A DNA stretch of 64,000 nucleotides, from contig JACVVK020000013.1 in assembly GCA_018292915.2 (NCBI GenBank), positions 3,210,001 to 3,274,000 on the forward strand. The letters run 5' to 3'. The translations under genes were made by a program, and so were the position numbers. The first letter of the stretch is position 1. Each line of letters opens with the position of its first letter. The notes under the pieces were generated by a model. That model did no database searches, had not been told where the DNA came from, and saw nothing but the letters and a program-made list of their open reading frames with translations. The stretch comes from Batillaria attramentaria. Lineage: Eukaryota; Mollusca; Gastropoda; Batillariidae. This document shows, in pieces, positions 30,689 to 42,185 of the stretch.

Positions 30689-31687
30689 TGCAGTTTGCCT
30701 GTTGTCCTAAATGCTACATACTCGCACCTAGACTGTTCTGCAAACTACATCAGAATCATGTTCTATGATTTCAGCGATGCCTATAATACAATACAACCCC
30801 GTATTCTTGTTCAGAAGTTGCAGCAAATGTCTCTCTCGCCTTCAATCATAGCCTGGATTTTTGACGACCTCACACACAGACCCCAGTACGTGAAACTTGA
30901 CACTCTAACGTCAGGCACAGTTTTCTCAGTCTCTACATACAAACGTAGCGGGCCTCAAGGAACCGTCCTATAACCATTCCTACGCACCGTGTTCACACTC
31001 TCATCAGTCTTGTCCATTACCATTCCTATACACTGTGTACACTGCTGACTGTAGACACTCTCAAGACTCTTGTCCATTAGTTAAGTTTGCCGACGACACC
31101 AGCATGGTTTGTAAAATCACAAACAATGATGACCGCCACTGCAGAGCAGAAACAGATGTTTGTCAGCTGGAGTGAAGATAACCATTTGTATTTAAATGTG
31201 TCAAAAACAAGAGAGATGATAATTAATTTTGTACGCAGTAGCGACACTCCAAACCGTGTGCGAATCAACGGAAAAGTAGTGGAGAGGGTTGATTCGTACA
31301 GGTATCTCGGTGTCGTACTTGACAACAAACTGAACTGGCAAGAAAACATTAACTCTTTGGTTACAAAAGTCCAGCCTCGGCTGTACTGCCTCAGAAAACT
31401 AAAATCTTTCGATGTCCGTTGTGGTATTTTACAAATCTTCTTCCACTATTAGCAGCGTGTTGACTTTTGGGGCAGTGTGTTGAGGAGGGGACATAACTTC
31501 GTTAAAGTTGATTTATCGTGTTATCGTCAATGTTCCCGGATTGAATCTGCAGTTTGTGTTTGCTCGGTTCCCAGAGTACACCTGCTGTTTGTGTCAAACT
31601 GGACGTTCCCTTATCACATCAAAAATTTGTGTCCAAAATACACCCCCTCTGTATATCTGAAAGTATTTGACTTACAAGAAAGATCGA
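30689..31687 (+). pseudogene. LINE reverse-transcriptase fragment, copy 2
   Basis: Duplicate of 18317-19320 with FADD at 31086-31097. A small deletion at about 31433-31438 further damages the end relative to copy 1. Confidence 0.88.
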
Positions 31688-31689
31688 TA

Positions 31690-33301
31690 TAAACTCAAGC
31701 CAAAAAGTTAAGCAACCCTGCTTTGAAATCCAAAACATAATCAAACACACACACACAAATTTCATTCTTCCTCAGTATCGATAAGACGAGTCTCTGTCAT
31801 ATACTGAATATAAACACTAACTGAAATGTCAAACCAAAGCACCATATTTCATCCCGCAAAGATGGCGACTAAGTTCCAGCATTTCATTTCTTCGAGAACA
31901 GTTTCACGTTGAAAGCCCACTGTGAACAAAATACAGATGCGATGCCCATTTTGTCACCAAGAAAAAGGAAAAAGAATCCTTGTCTTTCAGTTTCACACAC
32001 ATTTCGTGATTTAAGTTGTGTTATGTGCTGTCAGTAATGGGTGTAACCTCCCCTTGCCTGAATCACCTCTCGGCACCTCCTTGGCACGCTGCGGACAAGC
32101 CGTCTGAGCTTTTGCTGATCCAGATTGTTCCACTCCTCTTGAACAGCTCTGGTGAGTTCAGCCACGTTGTTTGGAGGTGGTTGTCTGTCCCTGACAGCTC
32201 TCTGTAGCATGTCCCACACATGTTCAGTAACATTGAGATCTGGTGACCGTGCTGGCCAGTCTTCAGTGACGATGTTGGTCGTATTCTTGTATGCCTGGAT
32301 GATTCTTGCACGATGGCTGGTGACGTTGTCATCCACCAGAATAAAGTTTTCCACAGGGTGCTGCTGCTTGAAGGGCAAGATGACGTCACGGAGAATGTCA
32401 TCTCTGTACTTGACAGCAGTCATGTTCCCATCAATGACCTCAAGGGCGATCTTATGATCGTAGGTGAAGCCTGCCCACACCATGATGGACTGGCGAGCCC
32501 TTGCCGGAATTTGTCTCACACAGTCATCATTGAATGCTTGTCCACGGGAGTGGCGAACTCGTACGCGGCCATAGTTTGAATACAGGCAGAATCTCTTTTC
32601 ATCAGTCCACACCAGCCTCCTCAAACGTCAAATGTTCCAGTGTACGTGGACCCTGGCATACTGGAGTCTCGCCTGGCGATGTTGCGGGGTCAGCTCGGGC
32701 TTTTTTCGTGGACGGCGTGAGGGTAAGCCTGCAGCGAGAAGACGGTTGTTGATGGTCTGTCTGGACACCCTGCCAATGACGTGTTGAAGGTCGTCTCTAA
32801 TATGGCGAGCAGGCTTGAATCCGTTGGTTCTGGCATGGTGCACTATCAGTCTGTCTTCTCTGGCCGTTGTGACTCTTGGGCGTCCGCTTCTTGGGTGGTC
32901 TTGGACGTTTCCTGTCTGTCTGTGTTTGGTGACAAGACGACTGACGTCCCCCTTTGTCGTTCAGAAACGAGCAACGATAGCTGACGATGACTGCCCTGCC
33001 TGAGCAGCGCCCACTATTTGCCACTTCTCAGCATCACTTTTTCTTCTAGTTGCCATGTCTGACGTGTTCAGTAAGCGGCCTTAAACGTATGCGTCAAACT
33101 TGACTTTTCACAAAGTGACCCCTGGCAGTGCTCTGAGCGTTACTCACAGCGTAAATTGCACGTGGATGTGGTGAAAATGCCCACGCAGCACGGTACATGG
33201 ATAAGCTAAAATTGTATCTATCTACAAAATCCGTGCGAATCAGCAAAAGACATATCTGCATTGTTTTGCAAAAGGTTGCTTAACTTTTTGGCTCGAGTTT
33301 A
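31690..33301 (-). mobile_element. Tc1/mariner transposon, copy 2
   Basis: The same TIRs and TA flanks (31688-31689, 33302-33303). It arose by segmental duplication, not by new transposition, because the flanking LINE is shared. Confidence 0.93.
32031..33056 (-). pseudogene. Tc1-type transposase, copy 2
   Basis: The same frame, DD34E motifs and two TGA stops (codons 32 and 143) as copy 1. One visible replacement: SNYGRV in place of SNDGRV. Confidence 0.93.
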
Positions 33302-33391
33302 TATTAATATGGCTTAAGGTACCCTGTCTCAGGAAATACAACGCAAATTTGAAAAGACGCATAATTTAAAGCATGTTCCTTTATTACAACA

Positions 33392-33664
33392 GATATTGAT
33401 GATTAATACAACTCGTAATGCGATACAATATTGTTTACACTTTACGTGCACAAATAAATTCATCGACTGTTGTTACACTACTGGAGCGCTCAGTGTGGTT
33501 GGCGCGTCATCGAGTACGCTTCTGTTGGCTCAGTGCCAGCATTACAGATGCTGTCACTATACAGGTGTTTAAGTGGTGTGATGATAGATACCACGAAAAC
33601 AGCTCAGAACGATCTGTGAGCATACAAACTGGTAGCGTTAGCCCTTTCAAATACTTCCACACAT
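33392..33664 (+). repeat. Block P copy upstream of gene C
   Basis: Matches 21025-21296 almost exactly. Confidence 0.75.
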
Positions 33665-33665
33665 A

Positions 33666-34087
33666 CAGCCTTCACAAAAAGTTAGGACCACTTGCAAATA
33701 TCATTCAACTTTTGTCGTGGTGGCATGCTGGTGTAGTGCTGAACATCGCTGAAACGGCGGCTTATATAGGCAAACAAAGAAGCACAGTTCATAAACAGGG
33801 ATGCATTCTTTGACCTGCATCTCATTTTTGCCGTGCAGAAAGCCCCAGGTATCGCTCACTGAACACTGAAACTCGGTCTAGTTTTGCCGAAATTGCAGAT
33901 TTTCAAACCCGCCAAGCATACTGTGTGACGCGCACGTGCCATCCACACAGTAATCGCCATGTTCACTAATTTCCCCTTAACCTTGCTACCGAATTTTACG
34001 GGAAAAATCTTATTTGTTTATTTTTTTCTGATTTATTGAAACTGTCACCCATTATGTTGACTGGTCCTTAACTTTTTGTGAAGACTG
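33666..34087. mobile_element. TA-flanked MITE, copy 2
   Basis: The same 422-bp element as 21299-21720, TA flanks at 33664-33665 and 34088-34089. Confidence 0.95.
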
Positions 34088-34129
34088 TAACATTTAGGCC
34101 TTGGTTCAGTTTCAGGTTATTTGAAGACC

Positions 34130-37100
34130 ATGGCTGTCAACAAACTGTTGCTTCTGACACTCATCTGTGTCACTGGACAGTCCGTCTGGTCATACAACAC
34201 TTTCAAAAACGATTTGAGTGAGTTGAACATTTCTTGTTCATTAGAATATTGACTGCTGTTGTGGTTTAATAACGTCCACCCTATAATGTGTGTATGAGGA
34301 AGGAATCGGGATATTGAGAGAGAGAGAGAGAGAGAGAGAGCTGTTACCTGTGATCTGTATCCTGTGTTAGGTCTGCCCCTCCATTTCAATTGTCACTCTT
34401 AGTGCTTGTTTAACATAGTTAATGTCAGGCAATGCCAATGCCTATTTCTTAAATTGTGTTTTAGCCAATGACTGAGTGTGTGCGTGTGTAATGATGTACA
34501 TACATGTATGTTGGTTTTGTATTTCCATGGTATGTTTGTGTATAGATGTGTTTTTATTAAGAGGAGCAAAACAAATTCTTCTTAATTGTAACTAAGAAGC
34601 GAATAAATCTATCTTATCTTATCTTATAACCACACCAGTGTGTGGAGCATAAAAGATACTCCATGGTTGACTTGGCATTTCTGCAAGACGGGGACATTTG
34701 AAAACTTCCATACAATTTGACATCATTCCCTACCCTTCTTCGCCCCCTCCACTGGATACCTTTAACCCTTTCACTGCCAGACGCATTTCGGTTCACTCAC
34801 GGATAACATCTCTTCGCGTCACTCTGCTGTAAACAGGAATCAAAACCTGTACTGTATCAAAGAGCTTTGTTTCCCCCTAACTACTGGAAAATACAGATTT
34901 AACATTTTTAACTAATGTAACAGGTGACCTACTGTTTCCAGTCGCGGACTACTGCGACAGAGGCAGTGAAAGGGTTAATGTGGGTATCCAGCTCTACTTA
35001 ACCCATTAATGCCCACCGTCCCATTTTTGGGACGCAACATATTTCAATCGCGCTATCTAAAGTGTTTGTGTCAATGTGACTCAGCTGCCTTGTGTTAATC
35101 AGGGGACACACCCTGCATCCAAATATTGTTTTTGTTTGAGTACTCTCCATTTACACCAGCAGTGGAAGCTGCCATTTGCCGATTAGTTGTACGTCACATT
35201 TTATCGTCTAGATGAAACATTTCAGAGTTTCAATCAAAATTAGACCAACACATGTTAATTGTAGACCATTATGCATAATATCAACTATGTCGCACTTAGA
35301 AAAAAAAATTGGGCATTAATGGGTTAATCTCGAAACTGGCGAGATATATAGGAACATAGGGTCTCGAGTTTTGACGTTACATTACGGGCACACTCATTGA
35401 TAGATGTTGGTTGTGTCTTTGGTTGGTTGGTTGGTTGGTTGGTTCTGCCGGCTGGCTGGTTGGTTGATTATTTGACGTTTCATGCCATAAGAGTGATTGG
35501 ACTGACAGGTCATCCACATTATTATCATTATCATTATTATTTCTTGTACTATTATTATGGACGCAGGCTGGCTGGAAAAGTTCTGTAAATCGGACAGTGA
35601 CTGCGATGCGGACCTGGCTGTGTGTTTCAAGGGGAAATGTCTCTGTAAACCTGGTTATTACTACTCCCGTACCAGGAACATCTGTCTGGACAGTGAGTGT
35701 TCTCTCGTTTGTAAACCTGGTTATTACTACTCCCGTACCAGGAACATCTGTCTGGACAGTGAGTGTTCTCTCGTTTGTAAACCTGGTTATTACTACTCCC
35801 GTACCAGGAACATCTGTCTGGACAGTGAGTGTTCTCTCGTTTGTAAACCTGGTTATTACTACTCCCGTACCAGGAACATCTGCCTGGACAGTGCGTGTTC
35901 TCTCGTTTGTAAACCTGGTTATTACTACTCCCGTACCAGGAACATCTGCCTGGACAGTGCGTGTTCTCTCGTTTGTAAACCTGGTTATTACTACTCCCGT
36001 ACCAGGAACATCTGCCTGGACAGTGCGTGTTCTCTCGTTTGTAAACCTGGTTATTACTACTCCCGTACCAGGAACATCTGTCTGGACAGTGAGTGTTCTC
36101 TCGTTACACCAAACAAGAGTGAGAAATAAAGATGGAAGTTACCCGTGAGCTGTTGTCGGTCGAGGTTTGCCTGGGTGGCAAACTTTCCCATAAGTACCGT
36201 CCAAGTTACCGCGGCCTCGGGGAAGCCCGAGAAGTGGGTTAATCATACCCGTAGTTTTTTTTTCTGTTTTGTTGTTGTTTTAAACCGGAGGGTGAGCGGT
36301 GGTCTAATAGGTAGCGCGTCGGATTTAGCCGCTGCGCTACTGATCGGCCGTTACCGATGTCATGGCGAGGAAGCGTGGGTTCGAGCCCAGGTCGAGCTTG
36401 TGATATGTGATACCGGTTTTTCCTGGCTGCCAGGCTGCTCATCGGGGGTTTCTCTCCGGGTTATCCGGCTTTCCTCCCCCAGCAAAATTGCTATATTGTT
36501 AAAAAAAAATGTAAAAAAAAAGAAAGGATAGGTATTGGGTGGCGCTGCACCGCGGCGACGCGCTTCCCCCGGGGGAAGCAGCCCGAATTTCCCGAAAGGG
36601 ACAATAAAGTAGTAAAAAAAAAAAATCAAGAAGGGTCACAATGATATCACGAGGTCAGCTGCCACGCCATGCCGCCTAGTACACGGCGACTTGAAACAAA
36701 TCCTCTCCAGGGTTTCTACGTAGGTCCACCCGACCGTATAGCACGTAGGTGACTCTTCTCTTTATTTCACTCTTGCCGGCGTCAGGTAATCTGGCAGTGG
36801 CATCTTAATGGGCTTCAGACAGATCATGTCACCAAACTCCGAAATTTCTTAAAACGGGCTAATTCCATCTTTGCTGAGTCAACTTATGTTTTGGAACAGT
36901 TTCGCTCGTGAGTGCGCCTGTACGTTCCAAATACTCTATCTGGATGATTAGTACAGCTCTGAATGCGATACAATGTTGTTTACACTTCGCGCGAGCGGTC
37001 GAACATTCAAATTGTACGACTGTTGTTACACCACTGGAGCGCTGAGTGTCGTGGTCGCCGCATCATCGAGTACGCTTCTGCTGGCTCAGTGCCACCGTTA

Positions 37101-38702
37101 CAGACGCTGTCACTGTCCAGGTGTCTAAGTGGTGTGATGATAGATACCACGAAAACAGCTCAGAACGATCTGCGAGCATAAAAACTGTAGCATCATTCGA
37201 CTGTGCTGACAGGAAACAATTTTCGTTTTACAAATTCTACTGGCGGAAGTGCATTCTACGCACGTGGCCCATATACAATTCTGTTCCGGGACCGTCGCTT
37301 CTCTAGGTCCCTGCGACGACGTCCAGATCGGGCTAACCGAGACCGAGCCGAGCTAAGTGATACCTAAGAAGGCAAATACAAAAATACGAGGTGATAAGGA
37401 TAGTGGACAGTTGCGAGCAACTTTGAGGTCCCCTTGTTATTTCGGGGAGCCGGGTGGCCGAATGGTAGAGCGTTGGACATCTAATGCTCGGGTCGTGAGT
37501 TCGTATCCCGGCTGGGGTCAAATATTTGTGCTGGCTGTTTCATCGTTGCCCCGTCTTTGATATCACCCGTATATGGTGGAAAAGAACGTTAAACCACCAA
37601 ACACCCTCCCCACCCACCCCGTGTTACTTCACACGAGTTGTCTCCCTCGCCGCAACAAGCACGCATTTTTCGAGCGTGTGGCGTATGTCTATACTCCACA
37701 CACGCCGTCACACTGAGCCGTAAACCATGCCTCGTAGAGTATTTTCACGGTAGCGCTATGTTGCCCGTTTGTTTCAGTGTGCGCCTATACAGATCTCCAG
37801 CCAACGTTCATCAAGTACCCTGGCTACGCCATTGACGGGTTCAACATGAAATCATCTGAGGTCACGTTGTTGCAGGTCACAGAATATAGCTTTTTTTTCC
37901 CCTGTTCTTTGGATCTTACTTATGTCAGGCAGTGCACCTCCTTCCAAGAAATTTTCGGGGAGCCGGGGTGGTCGAATGGTAGAGCGTTGGACTTCTAATG
38001 CTCGGGGCGTGAGTTCGATCCCGGCTGGGGCCAAATATTTGTGCTGGCTTTTTCATCGTTGCCCCGTCTTTGATATCACCCTAGGTGGTGGAAAAGGACG
38101 TTAAACACCCACCCACCCACCCCTTCCAATAAAATTTCACTACCAAAACATACAACTGGGTTCCAGACGCAAGACATGTCGACAAGCTGCATGCCAAAAA
38201 TGAAGCCTCGAAAGCGTAATTTTGATAGTTTACTGATGCAGCGTCCGTGCCAACCCCACATACTGAAATAGCTCATAACTGTCACTGTGATATTCCTGCC
38301 CCGCACATGCCCAAGGATATGCTTACAAAATAGGTCCCCATCAAATCAAGTCTGCTATGTATCAACACATCAAACAGCCTCTTTTCACCCAAACCCAACA
38401 ACTGGGATCAAACGCACTTTCAACAACTGTACAAAAAAAAAATCCTAGAAGACAAGACAGATTCTCTGTAATAATGATGACCCTCTTACTCCCTATCCCT
38501 ACCCTGCCTCATTTGCATTGTATTCTGTGTCCTACAGGACTGCATGGACCAGTGCATCGCCAACCCTCGCTGTCGTTCCATGGAGCACGTGACGACCAGC
38601 AAAGGAGCATGTCGTCTGCAGCCCGTGACCAAGCTCGGTGCTGCAGACTCAGTCTGGAGAGCCTATAGTGACTGGAACTATTATCAGAGAACCTGTTTGT
38701 AG
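34130..38702 (+). CDS. Gene C: secreted EB-like/PAN-domain protein, four exons
   Basis: Exons 34130-34217, 35567-35692, 37778-37875 and 38538-38702 give the same 158-residue architecture with phases 1, 1 and 0. Exons 1 and 3 encode the same residues as gene B. Exon 4 differs by Ser for Asn (VTTSKGACRL) and Tyr for His (WRAYSDWNYYQ). The minisatellite over the exon 2 donor has seven units. Reading through all units before splicing would insert up to six extra 22-residue cysteine-rich repeats in frame. Intron 1 has the two piggyBac-type MITEs. Intron 2 has SINE family 2, block P and repeat E, without the SINE private to B. Promoter and exon 0 lie at 29959-30044. Confidence 0.82.
34379..34627 (+). 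repeat. Retroposon-type 3' end with (TATCT)n tail in intron 1 of gene C
   Basis: Duplicate of 22014-22262. Confidence 0.5.
34766..34974. mobile_element. piggyBac-type MITE 1 in gene C
   Basis: TTAA flanks at 34762-34765 and 34975-34978; same as 22401-22609. Confidence 0.9.
35002..35323. mobile_element. piggyBac-type MITE 2 in gene C
   Basis: TTAA flanks at 34998-35001 and 35324-35327; same as 22637-22958. Confidence 0.9.
35644..36105 (+). repeat. 66-bp minisatellite over the exon 2 donor of gene C, 7 units
   Basis: Seven units begin at 35644 and every 66 bases to 36040. Units 4, 5 and 6 share two changes: CTGTCTGG to CTGCCTGG, and donor GTGAGT to GTGCGT (Glu to Ala). The other four keep GTGAGT. 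Seven bases (AGTCGTT) after the array present in A and B are missing here. Confidence 0.97.
36291..36628 (+). mobile_element. SINE family 2 in intron 2 of gene C
   Basis: Orthologous to 23651-23975, with a few substitutions and a different A-run length. Confidence 0.9.
36851..37188 (+). repeat. Block P copy in intron 2 of gene C
   Basis: Orthologous to 24212-24549. Confidence 0.75.
37295..37674. repeat. Dispersed repeat E split by one SINE (gene C intron 2)
   Basis: Matches the B copy but without the 169-bp SINE and its target duplication (around 37334-37348). Confidence 0.7.
37444..37619 (+). mobile_element. SINE family 1
   Basis: Orthologous to 24989-25164. Confidence 0.92.
37957..38121 (+). 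mobile_element. SINE family 1 in intron 3 of gene C
   Basis: Orthologous to the A and B copies, with an intact A box as in A. Flanking repeats CCTTCCAAGAAATTTTC and a diverged CCTTCCAATAAAATTTC. Confidence 0.92.
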
Positions 38703-39018
38703 ATGGTCAGTCTCGGTGAGTCACTATGTGACAGCAGAGACCAATTACATCTCTATGTTTTTGTCTCAGAGCAGACCGACAGGTAGCGCTGAGCTGCAGA
38801 GACAACTTCTTCAAAAGATTTTTTTTCTATGTTTAAACAAGTAGTATTTCATCAACACAGTCACATAGAATTTTTCTTTCAAAACAACAACAACAGCAAC
38901 AGAAACACACCCAGAAAAAATTGTGTCCTTAACACTTCAGTTAACTATTTTTCAAGCCGATTGTGAACAGTTCAGTAAGCCAAGTGAATGGGTAACCTTC
39001 GTTTTTTGGGGTTTTTTT
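38703..39018. repeat. Intergenic unit D, copy 3, left part
   Basis: Follows 10706-11005 closely, then is cut at the poly(T)/ATGTTGTTTCCAT boundary. Confidence 0.85.
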
Positions 39019-39299
39019 ATGTTGTTTCCATAGTAATGGAAACAACATAATAGGACGGGCTAAAATTTCCACGTTCATAGGCAAGCATCTGTGGTACAAA
39101 CGCACGTCACTGCCGATCTCCCGCAGAGACGATTTTGCAAGTGTAACTCTGACAATGACGTAAGAAGCGTGCGTCTCCGATGCTGACGCGTATGATGTTC
39201 TGAACGCACTTCTCCTCCTCAGTGAGTGCCGTCTGTGCGGATGTGTGTGCGGCTGTGCGGCTGTGCGGCTGTGTGTGTGTGAATTGTGTCCAGGCCCGT

Positions 39300-39870
39300 T
39301 TCTTGGAAAATACTCAACCGAATGGCTTCAAATTTGGGGTATCCAAATATATCAAAATGTTACATTAGACGATTTAAGCGTGTGATGATTGCTTACGTGA
39401 TTTGGGAGTTATCGCCCTTTTGAGACAAGTTGGTTGTCTTTCGTGTACAGGCGTAATATTTATTTAAATCACTCAATTTTTTGGCAGTAGATAGCTTGAA
39501 TACGGACTCTGAACAGAGTCACTACTAGAAAATGGTCGCTCTTATAGTTTTCATGTAAACCGAGCCTGAGTTGACATTGCATGTGAACCCAGTTCAGATG
39601 CCTATTTCTCCGAAAATACTGAACCGATCGATTTCAAATTTGGGGTTTCTAAATGAATCAAGATTGTTGAATAGAAGGCCCGATCCAGGTACAATTGCAC
39701 ACATGATTTGCGAGTTATCGCCCTTTTCAGAAAAAAGTGGCTTTCTGGCGTTTAAAGGCGTAATATTTACCTAAACCACTCCATTGTTTGGACATAGATA
39801 GCATGAATACGGACTCTCAACTAAGTGAATTTTGGAGGTTGTCGCTTTTATACTTTTGGCGTAAGCCGTA
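39300..39870. repeat. Diverged tandem repeat, period about 300 bp
   Basis: Shared motifs: CGATTTCAAATTTGGGGT-like, GAGTTATCGCCCTTTT, AGGCGTAATATTTA, GAATACGGACTCT and TGTCGCTTTTATA-like, at a spacing of about 300. No product is recognised. 39871-40330 shows nothing further except an unmatched ORF. Confidence 0.7.
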
Positions 39871-40330
39871 CCTGATGAAAGTGCTGGTGAACACACTTTA
39901 GATCTCAAAATCGCTCCTACTATACATAGATAATGAGCCTGGGGTGCCATAAAAAATAAACAAAAAAATTAGAAAAATTCACTGCAGTCGTTATCGTCAG
40001 TTGACTCGAAAATTTTTACTCACAGCACATTTCCTCTGCAAGCCACACGCCTCACAAACATCGAAGAAGAGACGCACGCGCACTGACGTAAAGTAAGTGC
40101 GTCATGTTTGATTGACGTGATGCTGTTTTTTCTTGGGGGTGTCTCGCCACTTTCTTTCGGAATTCCTCTGTTTGGAGACGTGGTGTTGTATTTTACTTAT
40201 GCTATGTCGCCATCATCGTGCACTCGCAGAGATGATACGGGATACAACAGACTACAACTCCAATACTTTATGAACAGAATATGCGCGGAGAACAAATTCA
40301 TGAAAGAAGAAGAATCCAGAACGCTGTGCA

Positions 40331-40679
40331 ACGAAGATGTCAGCAACTGACAGGTGGTCTCCCCCCATATATTTCGCATGTGTTTTAGGCCTATGGAAAA
40401 CATAAGTACTCTCAAAGTTCCGGAGGACGAACGAAAGATCTAGTTTGGCTTTCACTGCTGTACGTAGGCTACGCAGTGCATTTCGTTCGATGTGTTCAAG
40501 TAAAACTAGTACGGAACACAGAAAGATCGAATGTGCGAGAGATCCAAAGATGGACGCATCCGCTGAATACTTCCTGCTAACTCAGCATTAATCATATCTG
40601 CGACCGACGATCCAGCAGATTCTATGTTGTGATATGGTTTTACAATGGTTAGAATGAAGTTCAGCCGGATGATTTTGTT

Positions 40680-40716
<37 letters not shown>

Positions 40717-41821
40717 CTGAATTTAGATGCAGGTAGACGCTAGCACAATTTAAGTCACCGTGATTTGTAAAGTTGTCAGGGAAAAAAATTACGCTGTATC
40801 TGCGTCAGCCGCGTGTGTTTACTGTTAGTTTACACTGCATGCACACGTACCACTTGAGGTCTTTTTTTTTTTTTTTGACAAGAAAGCAGGAAAAAAATGT
40901 TTGTTTTTCAACAGGTATACCAAGAGAAGTATTTCCCCGTTTATATTTGTCTGTTATTTGAACAATTCGGCGCAGAACACAATTGCATGCTTTTGTGATC
41001 GCTTTCCACTTTCCGCCATGCTGTCACTATAGGGGCCAGATCTAGGATGCGCGCTAATGCGGGCAGACAACTCTTCGCGTTGTCCCGCTAGACTCCAGAG
41101 TGCAGTCCCTTTTCGGCGGGGCGTGAAAATGTGACTGCTTACACCCAGCGCCATTTTCAAAAATGGCGATTTTTTTTTTAGAAAAGCAGAGACTTGTGTG
41201 TCATATGATTCGATTTGAAACGAAGTCTTGAATATCCGACCACTTTTCGTTTGGGCAAAATCTTTGCCAGCGGACAATTATAGTTGCGCTTTGATGGCAC
41301 TGTTTACGTGGTACACTGATCCAACAGGATGTGAGTAAACGGCAAGGGGGTTGCACTCTGACAGGCAAGGGTGTTGCACTCTACAGGCAAGTATTATTGC
41401 ACGGTGCAGACGATCACGTACCTGCCTTGTGGTGGAATAAGAGACGATTACAAAAGCATACACACCCGTGCTCTAGGACTGAATGTAATAATAGATCTGT
41501 CCATTCAGACAGAGACATGTTATGTATGTCTCTGATTCAGAAACACGCCTACTTTCACTCTGAAGACAGCCTGCCATCACTTGCGCCATTGAGGATCCCT
41601 CTGGGTTCAAAGCTGGTCAAGGATGACATAGTGCGCGACCTTGTGTTTGAGAGCACCGAGACAATTTAGGCCCGTCACGGTAGCGCAGTGAGCGCCATTT
41701 CCCCACTGTGCACAGAGGTACTTTCCACTGAAAGACTCTGTGCCCCAGAGAGTGTTGTCCCGCTATATGTCTCTCTTACGAGGGCAGGAGTGACGCGTCT
41801 TTCTGATTCCAAGGTCTTTCC
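40331..41821 (-). mobile_element. Partial inverted copy of the THAP fold-back transposon
   Basis: 40331-41090 is the reverse complement of about 3218-4189, including the TIR (GGACAACGCGAAGAGTTG) and MAESGKRSQK, with one clear TG tract at 40682-40714. 41757-41821 continues the same homology outward (to 3165 side), so 41090-41752 is an insertion into it. Confidence 0.8.
41090..41752. mobile_element. 663-bp insertion inside the THAP transposon copy
   Basis: TTGTCCCGCT occurs on both sides (41080-41089, 41755-41764), looking like a target-site duplication of about 10 bp. An ORF at 41331-41669 includes LVKDDIVRDLVFESTETI but matches no family I recognise. Confidence 0.55.
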
Positions 41822-41907
41822 ATAATGTGTGTGTGTGTGTGTGTGTGTGTAGGGGGAGGGGGGGGGGGTGCGTGCGTGCGCGCGCAAGCGCGCGTCTAAG
41901 GCGAGAG

Positions 41908-42185
41908 AGAGAGAGAGAGGGTCTCTTCTCCGATACCAGTAAGCAATCGTCTGTCAGTCAGGTCTGCGGGAAGTAACTCTGTCAAAGGGGAACGACTTTA
42001 TTACAAGAATTCATTCACCCATGTAGAACCTCGCATACGCCAAAAAGTTGTGACGTCAACCAGCTAGGCGAGCTCACACGACCTCATGTGTTTGGGTTTT
42101 TGCAAGTGCATAGAGGCACGATAAGGGTTTTCAGTACTTTCTTTATGTCAGCATGCTTGATGTCAGAGAGCTTGCGTTCCGGCGT
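41908..42185. repeat. Misplaced piece of unit D
   Basis: GAGAGAGGGTCTCTTCTCCG through AGAGCTTGCGTTC matches 11615-11892 and 27135-27412. It lies to the left of the part that should precede it (42270-42595 matches 11020-11340). Confidence 0.85.

Noticed and set aside
7168..36105. CRISPR-like array from the evenly spaced 66-bp units
   Set aside because: Units are contiguous direct repeats without unique spacers, in a eukaryotic intron-exon context.
41331..41669. 112-codon ORF in the 663-bp nested insert
   Set aside because: Mentioned under the insert, but no domain or motif could be assigned.
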